Shown here one piece after another: positions 41,969 to 52,046 of a stretch of 64,000 nt of DNA. The stretch's first letter is position 1, and each line of letters opens with the position of its first letter. The notes beneath the pieces are model-generated. The model made no database searches. It was not told the DNA's origin and saw nothing but the letters and a program-made list of their open reading frames with translations. The translations under genes were made by a program, and so were the position numbers. Origin of the DNA: Propionispora hippei DSM 15287 (GTDB taxonomy: Bacteria > Bacillota > Negativicutes > Propionisporales > Propionisporaceae); NCBI RefSeq assembly GCF_900141835.1, contig NZ_FQZD01000021.1, forward strand, positions 1 through 64,000, read 5' to 3'.

Positions 41969-43681
41969 TTGGCAGGAAGAGGTGCGAAGAATATTCATTT
42001 AAAAAAATTGTCGGAATCTTTGCCTGGTGCCGACCGCCCACGCTCCATACAAGCTTTGCAGAATCTGCGCCGGACGCTTGAGACGGCGAAGCGCACGGCT
42101 AACGAGCTGGAAAACATGCTGCTAATGTTTCGCCGGCATATAACCGGCAACCAGCGGCTTGCCCCGGATATCGGGGCGGTTGAACCATTGGTACGGTCTG
42201 TACTGGCCGATTGTTCCGATATTGTATTTCGCAACTTCAAAATAGGCAATACCCGTCAGGCACTGCTTGTTTTTGTGGAAGGTCTGATTGACAATGAACT
42301 TCTCAACGAGAATATAGTCAAACCGTTACTGTATTACCGGCAGCAAATTCCTTTGTCCGGCGAAAGGACGGAGGAGACTATCGGCAATTTTCTGGAACAG
42401 CAGGTCATTTCTTCGGCCCAGGTCGTCCAGGTATGCACACTGCAGGAAATTCTGACCGGAATTCTAAGCGGTGATGCCGCGCTCTTGATTGACGGCAGTG
42501 AGGCGGCCCTGGTCATCAGTATAAAGAAATGGGAGAAACGAAGCGTCAGTGAGCCTACGGTGGAGCCGGCGATCAGAGGGCCGCAGGAAGCCTTTATCGA
42601 AACATTGCGCACCAATACCAGTATGATCCGGCGGCGCTTGAAGACGCCCCGGTTAAAAATGAAAATGCTGCAGGTTGGCCGTTTATCCCAAACCAATGTG
42701 GTCATTACTTATTTGGAAGGAATTACCGATCCGGCACTTCTTGCCGAAGTGGAAAAAAGAATCAATTCCATTGATGTGGATGCCATATTGGAAAGTGGCA
42801 ATATTGAGGAACTGATTGAAGATAATCCGTTTTCCATTTTTCCGCAGCTTTCCTATACCGAGCGGCCGGACAAGCTGGTCAGCTGCCTGCTGGAAGGGCA
42901 GGTGGGAATTATGGTGGATAACACGCCGTTTGCCTTGATTGCCCCGCAATCTTTTTTTCAGATGATACAGGCACCGGATGATTACTATGAACGGTTTATC
43001 GGGTCCAGCCTGATCCGGCTGATTCGGTATGCTTTCCTGTTTGTCGCCTTGCTGTTGCCGGCGTCGTATATTGCCGTATCGACCTTTCATCAGGGCATGA
43101 TCCCGACGACGTTACTGTTTTCCATGGCCGCCTCGCGGGAAAATATTCCTTTTCCGGCTTTTGTGGAGGCCATGATTATGGAGATTTTCTTCGAAGGCCT
43201 GCGGGAGGCCGGCGTCCGGCTGCCCCGGCCGGTGGGGCAGACCGTAAGCATTGTCGGCGCCCTGGTTATCGGTCAGGCTGCCATTCAGGCCGGGATTGTC
43301 TCCGCGCCCATGGTTATCACCGTATCCATTACCGGGATTGCTTCTTTTACCGTGCCTCGCTTCAATCAGGCCATTGCCATCAGAGTATTGCGTTTTGTAT
43401 TGATGATCCTGGCGGCCACGTTGGGGCTCTATGGCGTATTTATGGGATTTATGGCCATCTTGATTCATATGGCCAGCCTGCGTTCCTTTGGTGTTCCTTA
43501 CTTGTCACCTGTTGCTCCGTTGGAACTGAGCAGCTTGAAAGATGTCTTTATCCGTGTGCCCTGGTGGGATATGCTTACCCGTCCCGGTTTTACCGGCAGC
43601 ATGGATTCCCGGCGAATGAAGGCTGATTTGAGGCCTGCCGCACCGCCGGGCAGACAGAAGAAGAAACGGAAACAGAGGTGA
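41969..43681 (+). CDS. Spore germinant receptor A subunit (GerA family)
   Basis: 570 residues. A large cytoplasmic N-terminal half (about 1-290; TRQALLVFVEGLIDNELLNE, FPQLSYTERPDKLVSCLLEG), then five membrane helices (about 310-520) with FVEAMIMEIFFEGLREAGVR, and a basic tail. In spores it sits in the inner membrane and senses nutrients with the B and C subunits. Start TTG 41969 (or GTG 41966) behind AAGGAGGGGG. First gene of an A-C-B-small ORF operon. Confidence 0.93.
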   Translation: MAGRGAKNIHLKKLSESLPGADRPRSIQALQNLRRTLETAKRTANELENMLLMFRRHITGNQRLAPDIGAVEPLVRSVLADCSDIVFRNFKIGNTRQALLVFVEGLIDNELLNENIVKPLLYYRQQIPLSGERTEETIGNFLEQQVISSAQVVQVCTLQEILTGILSGDAALLIDGSEAALVISIKKWEKRSVSEPTVEPAIRGPQEAFIETLRTNTSMIRRRLKTPRLKMKMLQVGRLSQTNVVITYLEGITDPALLAEVEKRINSIDVDAILESGNIEELIEDNPFSIFPQLSYTERPDKLVSCLLEGQVGIMVDNTPFALIAPQSFFQMIQAPDDYYERFIGSSLIRLIRYAFLFVALLLPASYIAVSTFHQGMIPTTLLFSMAASRENIPFPAFVEAMIMEIFFEGLREAGVRLPRPVGQTVSIVGALVIGQAAIQAGIVSAPMVITVSITGIASFTVPRFNQAIAIRVLRFVLMILAATLGLYGVFMGFMAILIHMASLRSFGVPYLSPVAPLELSSLKDVFIRVPWWDMLTRPGFTGSMDSRRMKADLRPAAPPGRQKKKRKQR

Positions 43682-43685
43682 CAAG

Positions 43686-44963
43686 GTGAAGAAACTGGCT
43701 GTTTGTTTGCTGATTGTCATCAATACGCTATGGCTGACCGGCTGCTGGGACCGGATGGAGATTAATGATTTGGCCATTGTTACCGCTGTCGGTGTGGATA
43801 AGCTGGAAGACGGCCATATTTGCCTTACCCTGCTGATACCGGCTCCCAGGCTGTTTCCGTCCGCCGGCGGCGGTGGAGGAGGTGATGGCGGTGACAAGGC
43901 GCCGACTATTGTTATGTCGGAATACGGTAAAACCATTATGGATGCTTTCCGGCGTTTGCAGGAGAAATCCTCCCGAGAAATCATGTTTTCCCATGTCCGG
44001 TTTATTGTCCTCAGCGAACGGCTGGCCCGTTCCGGGGTTAATGAGGCTCTGGATTTTTTTTCCCGTTACCGCCAGTCCAACCTGCGGGCCCATGTCCTGG
44101 TTACCCAGGATGACATCGCTGAACTCATGGCCAGCGATCCCGGCATAGAAAGAACGGTGTCGGACTTGATTCATGAGGAAGGGGAAATGGGGATCAGCGT
44201 CCGGATTGATCTTAAGGATTTTATTGCCATGCTGACTGAGGAAGGCATTAACCCTGTGGCCGGCCGGATTGAGATGGTGCCGCTGGTTATGGAGCGTAAA
44301 AAGAAAGACGAAGAAAAAAACGAGGGAAACGGCCAAGAAAACGGTCAGAAAAAGAATCAAGAAAACGGCCAGGAAAACCCAAAAAAGCCGAAGAAAACGC
44401 TTGCCATTCGCGGGGCGGCCATTTTTCATAAGGATAAGCTGGTCGGCTGGATGAATGATGCCGAAGCCAGAGGCCTGGTTTGGCTGCGGGATGAGATGGA
44501 GCAAGGCGTTATTACCGTGGCAATTCCGGAAGAAAAGGGGGGCGGCAGAATTAGTGTCCGCTTAAAGGAGGCTAAGGTGAAATTTAAGCCGCAAATTGAG
44601 GCAGAAACGCTGCATATGAGTCTGACGATTATCACGCAGGCCGTCGTATATGAAAGTTCCTCAAAGATAGATCTAAGTGACCCGAAATCCGTCGTGTATA
44701 TTGAAGACGCCGTAGGAGATAAGATACAAAAAAGGGTGGAACGGGCGCTTGTGATGCTCCAAAAGCAATTCCGCAGTGACACGGTCGGCTTCGGTACCGC
44801 ACTGTACCGGCAATATCCCAAAGAGTGGCTTCATGCTTACAAAGATACCTGGGACGAGCTGTTTCCGGAGCTTGATATTCCGGTGGCGATTAACGTACGA
44901 ATTCCGCGGGTCGGCTTTGTAACCAAATCGTTGACCAGGGAAGAATCGGAGTTTGTGAAATAA
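43686..44963 (+). CDS. Spore germinant receptor C subunit, Ger(x)C lipoprotein
   Basis: 425 residues; GTG start behind AGAGGTGAC. Signal peptide with lipobox WLTGC, and the family start WDRMEINDLAIVTAVGVDK. Three-domain Ger(x)C body with a Gly-rich loop (SAGGGGGGDGG, about 59-69) and an unusual Lys/Glu/Asn/Gln-rich low-complexity insert (about 203-238; NGQENGQKKNQENGQ) between domains. It lies outside the inner membrane and completes the receptor. Confidence 0.93.
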   Translation: MKKLAVCLLIVINTLWLTGCWDRMEINDLAIVTAVGVDKLEDGHICLTLLIPAPRLFPSAGGGGGGDGGDKAPTIVMSEYGKTIMDAFRRLQEKSSREIMFSHVRFIVLSERLARSGVNEALDFFSRYRQSNLRAHVLVTQDDIAELMASDPGIERTVSDLIHEEGEMGISVRIDLKDFIAMLTEEGINPVAGRIEMVPLVMERKKKDEEKNEGNGQENGQKKNQENGQENPKKPKKTLAIRGAAIFHKDKLVGWMNDAEARGLVWLRDEMEQGVITVAIPEEKGGGRISVRLKEAKVKFKPQIEAETLHMSLTIITQAVVYESSSKIDLSDPKSVVYIEDAVGDKIQKRVERALVMLQKQFRSDTVGFGTALYRQYPKEWLHAYKDTWDELFPELDIPVAINVRIPRVGFVTKSLTREESEFVK

Positions 44964-44972
44964 GAGGGAGTT

Positions 44973-46091
44973 ATGGAACGAATATCAAACTATCAGTTAT
45001 TTGTGCTTACCATGCTGTTTCAGATTGGTACAACTATTATTTTCGGGTTTTCCTCGGCGGCGGGAAGGGATGCCTGGCTGGCTGCCAGTATTTCTACCGG
45101 GCTTGGCGCCATGACCATCGGGCTGTATCTGGCGCTTATGAAGCTGCATCCCGGCTTGACTCTGGTCGAGTGGTATCCCCGGCAATTTGGCCGCTGGCTG
45201 GGGACGCCCATTGCCTGGATGTACCCGCTTCTTTTGATTTATGACGCCGGCCGTGGCTTAGGCGATGTCCGGGACCTGATACCCACGACCATATTGCCGT
45301 TGACACCCCAATGGGTGGTGCTGGGGATTTTTATGATCATGGTGGCCTATGCTTTATTTTGCGGGATTGAAACATTGGCCCGGTTGGGTGAGCTCTGGCT
45401 CCCGGTGCTCATCCTGCTGTTTATCGTGGAATTGGTGTTGATTGCCGGTTCGGACATTGTCCAGATAGAGCGGTTACTGCCGGTGGCCGGCAAAGGCTGG
45501 GACAGAATTATGGCAGCCGCCTGGCCGCTCGGGGTGACCCAGTCCTTTGGCGAAACCATAGATTTTGCCATGATCTGGCCTCTGGTAAAAAGACAGGATA
45601 AGATTGTGCGAACTACGCTGTTGGCCACGGTGGTGACCGGTTCATTTATTGCACTGCTTGATGCGGTGGCAGTCTCGGTATTAAGTGAGGCTACTTTTTC
45701 CCGCAGTATTTATCCGCTGTATGTGCTGATTCAACAGATCAATGTGGCGGATTTTATTCAAAACCTGGATGCGCTGGGGGTTATGTATTTTTTGACGACC
45801 ACATTTTTTAAAATTTCCATTCATATCTTTGCTGCGATCTATGCCATGCAAAAGCTTACCGGGGTACAGAACAGCCGGATTTTTATTCTTCCGGCGACCG
45901 CTGTGGTGCTATACCTGGGTCTGAAGATGGCGGCCAGTGTGTTGGATCATATTGAAACGGGTCTAAAGATATTGCCCTACAACTTATGGGTGCCGCTGTT
46001 TCTGGTGCTGCCGGCGATCCTGTTCGTGGTAGCTTGGGTTAGAAAGCTCCTGGAACCAGAAAATACGGAAAGTCGGGCTTCCGGAAAATAA
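44973..46091 (+). CDS. Spore germinant receptor B subunit, endospore permease (GerB family)
   Basis: 372 residues with ten membrane helices, APC-superfamily fold, beginning ISNYQLFVLTMLFQIGTTI; a typical GerB word is WVVLGIFMIMVAYALFCGIE. It probably binds the germinant. It starts 9 bp after the C-subunit stop, in the same operon. Gene order A-C-B differs from A-B-C in B. subtilis but is common elsewhere. Confidence 0.92.
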   Translation: MERISNYQLFVLTMLFQIGTTIIFGFSSAAGRDAWLAASISTGLGAMTIGLYLALMKLHPGLTLVEWYPRQFGRWLGTPIAWMYPLLLIYDAGRGLGDVRDLIPTTILPLTPQWVVLGIFMIMVAYALFCGIETLARLGELWLPVLILLFIVELVLIAGSDIVQIERLLPVAGKGWDRIMAAAWPLGVTQSFGETIDFAMIWPLVKRQDKIVRTTLLATVVTGSFIALLDAVAVSVLSEATFSRSIYPLYVLIQQINVADFIQNLDALGVMYFLTTTFFKISIHIFAAIYAMQKLTGVQNSRIFILPATAVVLYLGLKMAASVLDHIETGLKILPYNLWVPLFLVLPAILFVVAWVRKLLEPENTESRASGK

Positions 46092-46109
46092 TGAATGGAG
46101 GCGGGTCAA

Positions 46110-46235
46110 ATGGAAAAATACTTATATCCCTGGCAGTCTCATGCCATGCTGGATTATCCATGGCTGATGCCTCTGTTCCTTTTTGCCCTGGCAGTGATTT
46201 TTTCTGTTGCTGTCTGGATAAGGGGAAAAAAGTAA
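46110..46235 (+). CDS. 41-residue single-pass membrane protein at the end of the ger operon
   Basis: MEKYLYPWQSHAMLDYPWLM is followed by one hydrophobic helix and the basic end WIRGKK. The start has a good site, AATGGAGGCGGG, and the gene ends just before a terminator. It begins 18 bp after the GerB stop. Small membrane proteins (D subunits) are known in some ger operons, where they adjust receptor activity; this may be such a subunit, but I do not recognise it as that family. Confidence 0.7.
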   Translation: MEKYLYPWQSHAMLDYPWLMPLFLFALAVIFSVAVWIRGKK

Positions 46236-46242
46236 AAAAGAG

Positions 46243-46292
46243 AACAGGACAAAAGCCGTTGTCACTTTGGACAGCGGCCTTTGTCCTGTTTT
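46243..46292 (+). terminator. Terminator of the ger operon
   Basis: AACAGGACAAA and TTTGTCCTGTT enclose a second GCCG/CGGC stem; TTTTAT follows. Confidence 0.88.
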
Positions 46293-46307
46293 ATAAACAG
46301 TAAGCGG

Positions 46308-47072
46308 TTATTCGCAGATGACAACCTCAATACCGGCTTGCCGGTATTTTTCAATACAGCTCTGTGGAGCCTTGGCATCGGTAATGATGACGTCGACCTG
46401 GTTGGAGCGGGCAAAGCTGGCGCTTGAGTTCCGGTCGATTTTCAGGTAATCGAGAAGCGCAACCACCTTTTTGGCTTTGGAAATCATCAGCTTTTTCAAT
46501 TCGCACTCATGTAAATTGAAGTCGGTCAGGCCTTCCTCCAGCGTAAAACCCTGGGCAGATACAAAAATGACATCGGCGTTGATCTGGTTAATCAGATTTT
46601 TGGCCAGCAGCCCTTCTAAGGAACCTGATTTGGGACGGACAATGCCGCCGGTCAGAATCAGGTTGATGTTGGGATTGTCTTTTAATTCAAGAGCGGTGTA
46701 GATTCCATTGGTGACCACCATCAGTCGTTCAAAGTCGTGCAGATGCTTGGCCAGCGTCAGACAGGTCGAACTGGCGTCGATGATGATGCAGTTGCCGTTG
46801 CGGATAAAATCCAGCGCCTTGCGGCAAATGATGTCTTTTTCATGTTTGTTGATCAATTGCCGTTTGGAAAAGCTGAAGTTCTGCTGAATGCTTTGGGGGA
46901 TGACGGCGCCGCCGTGAGAACGTTCCACCAGTCCGTCCTCCTCGAGCTTGCGCAAATCGTTGCGGATGGTGCAGGCCGAAACGCCGAGCAATTCTTCCAA
47001 CTCGTTGGTAGTGATTTTTTTTTGTTTATATAAAACTTCCAAAATTTTTGTTCTCCGCTCCAAAGGAAGCAT
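46308..47072 (-). CDS. DeoR-family transcriptional repressor of sugar metabolism
   Basis: 254 residues. N-terminal HTH (RRTKILEVLYKQKKITTNEL, ACTIRNDLRKLEEDGLVERS, HGGA) and a DeoR C-terminal sensor domain (IDASSTCLTLAKHL, ILTGGIVRPKSGSLEG, FVSAQGFTLEEGLTD). Such proteins usually bind a sugar phosphate. It is divergent from fsa/tal and rpiB across an AT-rich region and probably controls them and itself. Confidence 0.92.
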   Translation of the reverse strand: MLPLERRTKILEVLYKQKKITTNELEELLGVSACTIRNDLRKLEEDGLVERSHGGAVIPQSIQQNFSFSKRQLINKHEKDIICRKALDFIRNGNCIIIDASSTCLTLAKHLHDFERLMVVTNGIYTALELKDNPNINLILTGGIVRPKSGSLEGLLAKNLINQINADVIFVSAQGFTLEEGLTDFNLHECELKKLMISKAKKVVALLDYLKIDRNSSASFARSNQVDVIITDAKAPQSCIEKYRQAGIEVVICE

Positions 47073-47100
47073 ACCTATCCCCGCTTTCTAGATATTTAAC

Positions 47101-47345
47101 ATATAGAATGAAAAATAACTCTAGGTTAAATTGTAACAAAAAAATGATAATATGAAAATAATGTTTTCAATAATCCTTAAAACATTATAAAAAAATTATT
47201 GAATAATAACAAAATATAAAAATAATGCGAATAAAAAAGAAAAGAAACGATAATAAACGATAAAATAACTAAAATAAATAATATTAAACCATAAGTCATT
47301 TTTACAAAAAAATAACTAAGTGTTACTATATAGTCAAGGAAAACA
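47101..47345. promoter_or_regulatory. Very AT-rich divergent promoter region with repeated AATAAC motifs
   Basis: About 245 bp of almost pure A/T, unlike the rest of the window. AAAATAACT occurs near 47111, 47262 and 47309, the last two as AAATAACTAA, and CGATAATAAACGATAA at about 47248. Spaced repeats of this kind between a DeoR gene and its likely targets are plausible operators. No ORF. Confidence 0.5.
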
Positions 47346-47445
47346 AATGAAACGGAATAAAACGGATGGAGGGTTTTTTTAGAACCGCTATCCCGGCCGT
47401 TTTAGCTTGTTTGGGAAAATATAGCAGAGTGAGGTAATATGGCGT

Positions 47446-48090
47446 ATGAAATTATTTATTGACACCGCTAATGTGGACGAGATTCGCAAGGCCAGTGAAA
47501 TGGGCGTGATTTGTGGTGTAACGACCAATCCGTCTCTGATTGCCAAAGAAGGCAAAGTTTTTGAAGAGGTTATTAAAGAGATCGTTACGCTGGTAGACGG
47601 CCCGATCAGTGCCGAGGTTATCGGACTGGGAGCGGACCAAATGGTAAAAGAAGCGAAAGAACTGGTTAAAATCCACAAAAACATCGTCATTAAAATTCCT
47701 ATGACAGCAGAAGGCTTGAAGGCTGTAAAAATTCTCTCGGCCAATAACATCAAAACCAATGTCACTTTGATTTTTTCAGCGGCTCAGGCTTTGCTGGCGG
47801 CACGGGCCGGCGCGACCTATGTCAGTCCCTTCCTTGGCCGTTTGGACGATATCGGTGACGAAGGCATGCGCCTGATTGACGAAATTGCCGAAATCTTTGC
47901 TATTCACGACATCCCTACCGAAATCATTTCCGCCAGTGTCAGAACGCAGATTCATGTGATTCAGGCCGCCAGAAGGGGTGCTCATATCGCGACAGTGCCG
48001 TATAAAGTTATTGCCGAAATGATTAAGCATCCGCTGACCACCGCCGGTATCGAAAAATTCCTGAAAGACTGGGAAAGCGTGCCGAAATAG
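47446..48090 (+). CDS. Transaldolase / fructose-6-phosphate aldolase
   Basis: 214 residues, short-form (TalC/FSA) transaldolase. [15 protein letters not shown] at the start, [12 protein letters not shown], and Schiff-base Lys83 in [12 protein letters not shown]. It either transfers dihydroxyacetone units in the pentose-phosphate pathway or cleaves fructose 6-phosphate; sequence alone does not settle which. Start ATG 47446 behind GAGGTAAT. Followed by rpiB, so a pentose-phosphate role is favoured. Confidence 0.92.
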   Translation: MKLFIDTANVDEIRKASEMGVICGVTTNPSLIAKEGKVFEEVIKEIVTLVDGPISAEVIGLGADQMVKEAKELVKIHKNIVIKIPMTAEGLKAVKILSANNIKTNVTLIFSAAQALLAARAGATYVSPFLGRLDDIGDEGMRLIDEIAEIFAIHDIPTEIISASVRTQIHVIQAARRGAHIATVPYKVIAEMIKHPLTTAGIEKFLKDWESVPK

Positions 48091-48244
48091 AACGGCGGTG
48101 AACCGGAATTGCCGGTCCGGCAAAGCGTTATAACGTTCCCGCGGCTCTCCAATAAGATGTTAAGGTGTAACCGGAAAATTCTCTGGTTGTTTCAATAAGT
48201 TTTCGCAAATCCTAACAAAAATATTAATATGAGGTGAATGAACC

Positions 48245-48697
48245 ATGAAAATTGCAATTGGCAGTGATAATGCAGCGTTTGAGTTGAAAAAAATTCTGAT
48301 TAAACACATGACGGAACTGGGTCATGAAGTAAAAGACTTTGGTATTGATTCTCCCGAGGATGCTACCAACTATCCGGAAATCGGTGAACGGGTGGCTCTG
48401 GCGGTAAAGGAGCAAGGCTTTGAAAGAGGCGTTCTGGTTTGCGGCACCGGCATCGGCATGTGCATCGTAGGCAATAAAATCCCTGGCGTTTGCGCTGCTT
48501 TGTGTCATGATACCTTCTCGGCCGAAAGAGCCATCAAGAGCAACAACGCCCAGATTATTACCATGGGCGCCCGTGTTATCGGTCCCGAACTGGCTAAGAA
48601 AATCGTTACCACCTGGTTGGAATCGGTATTCACCCCTGGTCCTTCTTCACCGAAAATCCAGATGGTTGCCGACCTGGACAGCAAATACAAAAAATAA
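48245..48697 (+). CDS. rpiB: Ribose-5-phosphate isomerase B
   Basis: 150 residues of the RpiB/LacAB family. KIAIGSDNAAFELKK, the Cys-containing loop VCGTGIGMCIVGNKIPG, and SNNAQIITMGARVIG. It interconverts ribose and ribulose 5-phosphates. It probably shares the transaldolase transcript (154-bp gap) under the divergent DeoR protein. Confidence 0.93.
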   Translation: MKIAIGSDNAAFELKKILIKHMTELGHEVKDFGIDSPEDATNYPEIGERVALAVKEQGFERGVLVCGTGIGMCIVGNKIPGVCAALCHDTFSAERAIKSNNAQIITMGARVIGPELAKKIVTTWLESVFTPGPSSPKIQMVADLDSKYKK

Positions 48698-48761
48698 GCA
48701 CAGGCGAGTATGTTGCGTCGCTTAACGCAGACGCAAGGAGCTACGGCTGCCTGTCGCAGAT

Positions 48762-48807
48762 AGCAAGAGCCCTTTCGCTTTACCGGCGAGAGGGTTTTTG
48801 CTTTTTT
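48762..48807 (+). terminator. Rho-independent terminator
   Basis: AGCAAGAGCCCTTTCGC and GCGAGAGGGTTTTTGCT form an imperfect long stem with a TTTTTT run. Confidence 0.75.
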
Positions 48808-48923
48808 CGGTGCCGGTACGACGGTTGACAAGGAAAATAGGATGGTATATAAATGTAGTATCAGGAATATTATAGGAAATTGAGGACGCGGCCGCCGGCC
48901 GCAGACGCGGAAGGAGGCTTGCC

Positions 48924-49661
48924 ATGAAGTATTTATTGTCGGAACTTACGCCAGGTGCAACAGCCGTAGCTGTTTATGATGTTCATTCCTGGGGTGTTCC
49001 TTCCTATGCCAACGTGTATGTCTTAACGCAGGGGAATCAGGCGATATTGATTGATGCCGGGGCGCGAGTCTATGAAGGTATTCTTAAGGCGGCCCTGCAG
49101 GACATCGGATTTACGACGGAGCAGGTGCGGACCGTATATCTGACTCATGGCCACTGGGACCATGTGGAAGGTGCAGCCGCCTTCCCTCAGGCCGCCAAGT
49201 ACATTCACCGGGAGGATTTAGTGCTGGTGCCTGAGACGCTGGCACCACAATTTTCTCTCTTTGCGGACGGAGACGGTGGTTCGGAGACCCAGTTTGGTGG
49301 CAGAGACGCTCTGGCGGTTATTCATGTCAATACCCACAGCCCCGGTTCGGTGGCGCTTTATGATGCGGCCACCCGTATTATGTTTGCGGGAGACTTCTTT
49401 TGCTTTTTTGGCGAAGAGTTGCCGGAGGGCAAACTGGTGTCGGCCAGCGAGGTAGTCCGGGCGGGCTGCTGTCAGTATGTGGCCGGTCAGGCGGCACAGG
49501 GCGGCTGGGAGTTTGAACGGTTTATGGCGGGGCTGGAGAAATTGCTGCCCTATGAGCCGGAATTTTTCTGTACCGGTCACGGAGTGGTATTACAGGGAGA
49601 TATTCAGCGGTTTTTGACCAGTTTATATGAAAGCGGCAAAAGGAATGCCCGTAAGAAATAA
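48924..49661 (+). CDS. Metallo-beta-lactamase-fold hydrolase
   Basis: 245 residues. Metal site THGHWDHVEG, then HVNTHSPGSVALYD, FAGDFF and a final CTGHGVV; this is the glyoxalase-II-like ordering. Start ATG behind GGAAGGAGG. It ends 15 bp before a glyoxalase-I-like gene, so the two could work together on a thiol-linked or aldehyde substrate. The actual substrate is unknown. Confidence 0.88.
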   Translation: MKYLLSELTPGATAVAVYDVHSWGVPSYANVYVLTQGNQAILIDAGARVYEGILKAALQDIGFTTEQVRTVYLTHGHWDHVEGAAAFPQAAKYIHREDLVLVPETLAPQFSLFADGDGGSETQFGGRDALAVIHVNTHSPGSVALYDAATRIMFAGDFFCFFGEELPEGKLVSASEVVRAGCCQYVAGQAAQGGWEFERFMAGLEKLLPYEPEFFCTGHGVVLQGDIQRFLTSLYESGKRNARKK

Positions 49662-49676
49662 GTGACAGGAGGAAAT

Positions 49677-50042
49677 ATGATGAGTTTTGTATTTGCCCAT
49701 AATAATTTCAATGTGCTCAATTTGGAGAAAAGCCTGGCTTTTTATAAGCAGGCGCTGGGCCTGGAGGAAACGCGCCGGATGGAAAAACCGGATTTTACGC
49801 TCGTTTTCCTGGGCGACGGACGTACGCCCCATAAGCTGGAGCTTACCTGGATCAAGGACCGGAAAGAATCGTATCAATTGGGAGATAATGAATTTCATCT
49901 GGCCTTTACGGCTGACGACTTTGAGCAGGCTTATGAACTCCACAAGAATATGGGCTGTATCTGCTATGAGAATAAGGCGATGGGAATTTACTTTATCGCC
50001 GACCCGGACGGGTATTGGCTGGAAATTTTGCCGAAACGGTAA
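49677..50042 (+). CDS. Glyoxalase-I-like VOC-fold protein
   Basis: 121 residues, single-domain lactoylglutathione-lyase type. HNNFNVLNLEKSLAFYKQAL at the start with the metal His, HKLELTW, FHLAFTADDFEQA and the end IADPDGYWLEILPK. Start ATG 49677 or 49680 behind AGGAGGAAAT. Likely handles methylglyoxal with the neighbouring hydrolase (inference). Confidence 0.9.
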   Translation: MMSFVFAHNNFNVLNLEKSLAFYKQALGLEETRRMEKPDFTLVFLGDGRTPHKLELTWIKDRKESYQLGDNEFHLAFTADDFEQAYELHKNMGCICYENKAMGIYFIADPDGYWLEILPKR

Positions 50043-50060
50043 GATAAGGGAAAATAAAGG

Positions 50061-50099
50061 AAGCAAACGGTGCGTGAAGCAGCCCGTTTGCTTTTTTTT
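50061..50099 (+). terminator. Rho-independent terminator
   Basis: AAGCAAACG and CGTTTGCTT with an eight-T run. Confidence 0.9.
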
Positions 50100-50241
50100 G
50101 CCGAATATCCAGGCAGGAATGGGACTTTGGTCCTATTTGTAGTTTGACGAATTTCCCGGAACCCTTCATAATTATAATTATGGTAACAATCAGGGGGCAA
50201 AGCTTTCTGTTTGGGATTAATACATAATTGGGGTGGTAGGA

Positions 50242-51960
50242 ATGAAGAGCTTTGGCAATAGTCTGGGCAGTAAATTTTATTCCATTGTGGCATTGTTGAT
50301 CGCTTTCTTAGCCGTTGTCGGCATAGCCGGTTATTATTTTAACCTGCAGGCTGCCAGAAATCTGCGTACAACCTATGAAGAGGACCTGCTGCCCAATGAA
50401 TATTTGAACCGGTCGGCTACCAATATCAGAGCGCTGCAGGGGGAATTGCTGGAGCTGATGATCACCGACAATAAGGAACGGGAGAAAGAGCTCGTTCAGG
50501 ATATGGCTGCCCGTACGGCCGAAAATGGGAATCTGCTGGGGCGATATGAAAAATTGCCGCTATCGGCGTATGAGCGGGAGCAATATGCCATTTTCCAGGA
50601 TGAATTGGCCGCCTGGCGGACTCATCGGCCTAAGGTGATCGAATTGGCCACCGGTGGGCAGAAGCAGGCTGCCTATGCCTATTATGTTCAGAATCTGGCG
50701 GTCCATGCCGGGAATCTGAACAAGCTGCTGGATGACCTGACCACCTTTAACTCCCGGCAGGCCGAGGAAAACAAGCAGAATAATGATAGAGCTGCATCGT
50801 TGACTGGTATGCTGCTGCTGTCGCTGACGGTGCTGGCTATGCTCATCGGCGGCTTTTTCAGCCGGCGGCTGGTGCGTTCGCTGAGCAAGCGGATCGGCCA
50901 AGCGGTACAGACCATCGAGGAGATCGCGCAGGGACATATCCGCCGCCAGGAAACCGCTCATTTCAGCCGGGATGAAATCGGGCAAATGGACCAGGGATTG
51001 CAGACAATGGGGAACAATCTGCGTGTTTTATTGGAAAAGGTGAGCACTCTAGCCGGTCAAGTAGACAGTTCGGCCGGCCAGTTGACTGATACGGCCGAAC
51101 AGTCGGCTCAGGCCGCCGGGCAGGTGGCCGCATCGATCACCGGCGCCGCCCAGGGGGCTGACCGGCAGGCCGCTATGGCGGACGACGTCATGAATCGGCT
51201 GGAGGAGCTTTCCCAGGGGGTCACGCAGGTGGCAGCCAATACCGGCCGGATTACTCAGGTGTCGGAGGAATCGGCCCAGGCGGCCCGTGAAGGGCTGCAG
51301 TCGGTGGATGCGGCTGTCCGGCAGATGGAAAGCATTGAGCATACGGTCAGTGAATCGGTGACGACGGTCGGGCAGTTGGAAAGCCGTTCCCAGGAAATAG
51401 GACAAATTGTCGAATTGATCGCCAGCATTGCCGCCCAGACTAATTTGCTGGCGTTAAATGCCGCTATTGAGGCGGCGCGGGCCGGTGAGCAGGGGCGGGG
51501 TTTTGCGGTGGTTGCCGAAGAGGTCCGTCATCTGGCCGAACAATCCCAGGAAGCGGCTCAGCAAATCAGCGACCTGATCCGGAATGTTCAGCAGGACACT
51601 GGCCGGGCGGTCTCTTCCATGGGACGGGGGGCTGCCGAGGTGAAAAAAGGCGCCGGGCTGGTACAGCAGGCTGGTCAGGCGTTTGCCGACATTGTTTCCC
51701 GGATCGGCCACAGCGTGACGTTGATGAAAGAAGAGGCGGCCGTAACCGAACAGATGGCGGCCAATAGCGGCCAGATTCTGGAAGTGGTGCGGGACATGGC
51801 CGGTATCAATCACGATATGTCGGCCCAGGCCCAAACGATTTCGGCGGTGACCGAGGAGCAGTCGGCAGCGGCTGAAGAAATCGCCGCGGCGAGTCAAAGT
51901 CTGGCCACGCTGGCCAATGAGCTGAAAACAGCGACAAGCCAGTTTACACTGCATGATTAG
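50242..51960 (+). CDS. Methyl-accepting chemotaxis protein with four-helix-bundle sensor
   Basis: 572 residues; start ATG 50242 behind GGGTGG. First membrane helix (about 14-34), helical periplasmic four-helix-bundle sensor (about 35-185), second helix (about 190-212), HAMP, and a cytoplasmic coiled coil with the signalling tip [20 protein letters not shown] then [20 protein letters not shown]. Unlike the 5771 MCP it has the standard RAGE tip and a different sensor. The nearest che genes are the CheX pair 1 kb downstream. Confidence 0.93.
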   Translation: MKSFGNSLGSKFYSIVALLIAFLAVVGIAGYYFNLQAARNLRTTYEEDLLPNEYLNRSATNIRALQGELLELMITDNKEREKELVQDMAARTAENGNLLGRYEKLPLSAYEREQYAIFQDELAAWRTHRPKVIELATGGQKQAAYAYYVQNLAVHAGNLNKLLDDLTTFNSRQAEENKQNNDRAASLTGMLLLSLTVLAMLIGGFFSRRLVRSLSKRIGQAVQTIEEIAQGHIRRQETAHFSRDEIGQMDQGLQTMGNNLRVLLEKVSTLAGQVDSSAGQLTDTAEQSAQAAGQVAASITGAAQGADRQAAMADDVMNRLEELSQGVTQVAANTGRITQVSEESAQAAREGLQSVDAAVRQMESIEHTVSESVTTVGQLESRSQEIGQIVELIASIAAQTNLLALNAAIEAARAGEQGRGFAVVAEEVRHLAEQSQEAAQQISDLIRNVQQDTGRAVSSMGRGAAEVKKGAGLVQQAGQAFADIVSRIGHSVTLMKEEAAVTEQMAANSGQILEVVRDMAGINHDMSAQAQTISAVTEEQSAAAEEIAAASQSLATLANELKTATSQFTLHD

Positions 51961-52046
51961 CGCCCTGTCAGTTTTGAGCTGTCGACTGGCGCACTGCCTT
52001 TCTTCACGGTCAGTGAAGCTGCCGTCAACAGAGGGATAAAGATAAA

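Noticed and set aside
46091..46303. 70-residue frame after gerB
   Set aside because: The frame at 46110-46235 in another register has the better ribosome site, a clean membrane helix and ends before the terminator; the 70-residue frame runs through the terminator stem.
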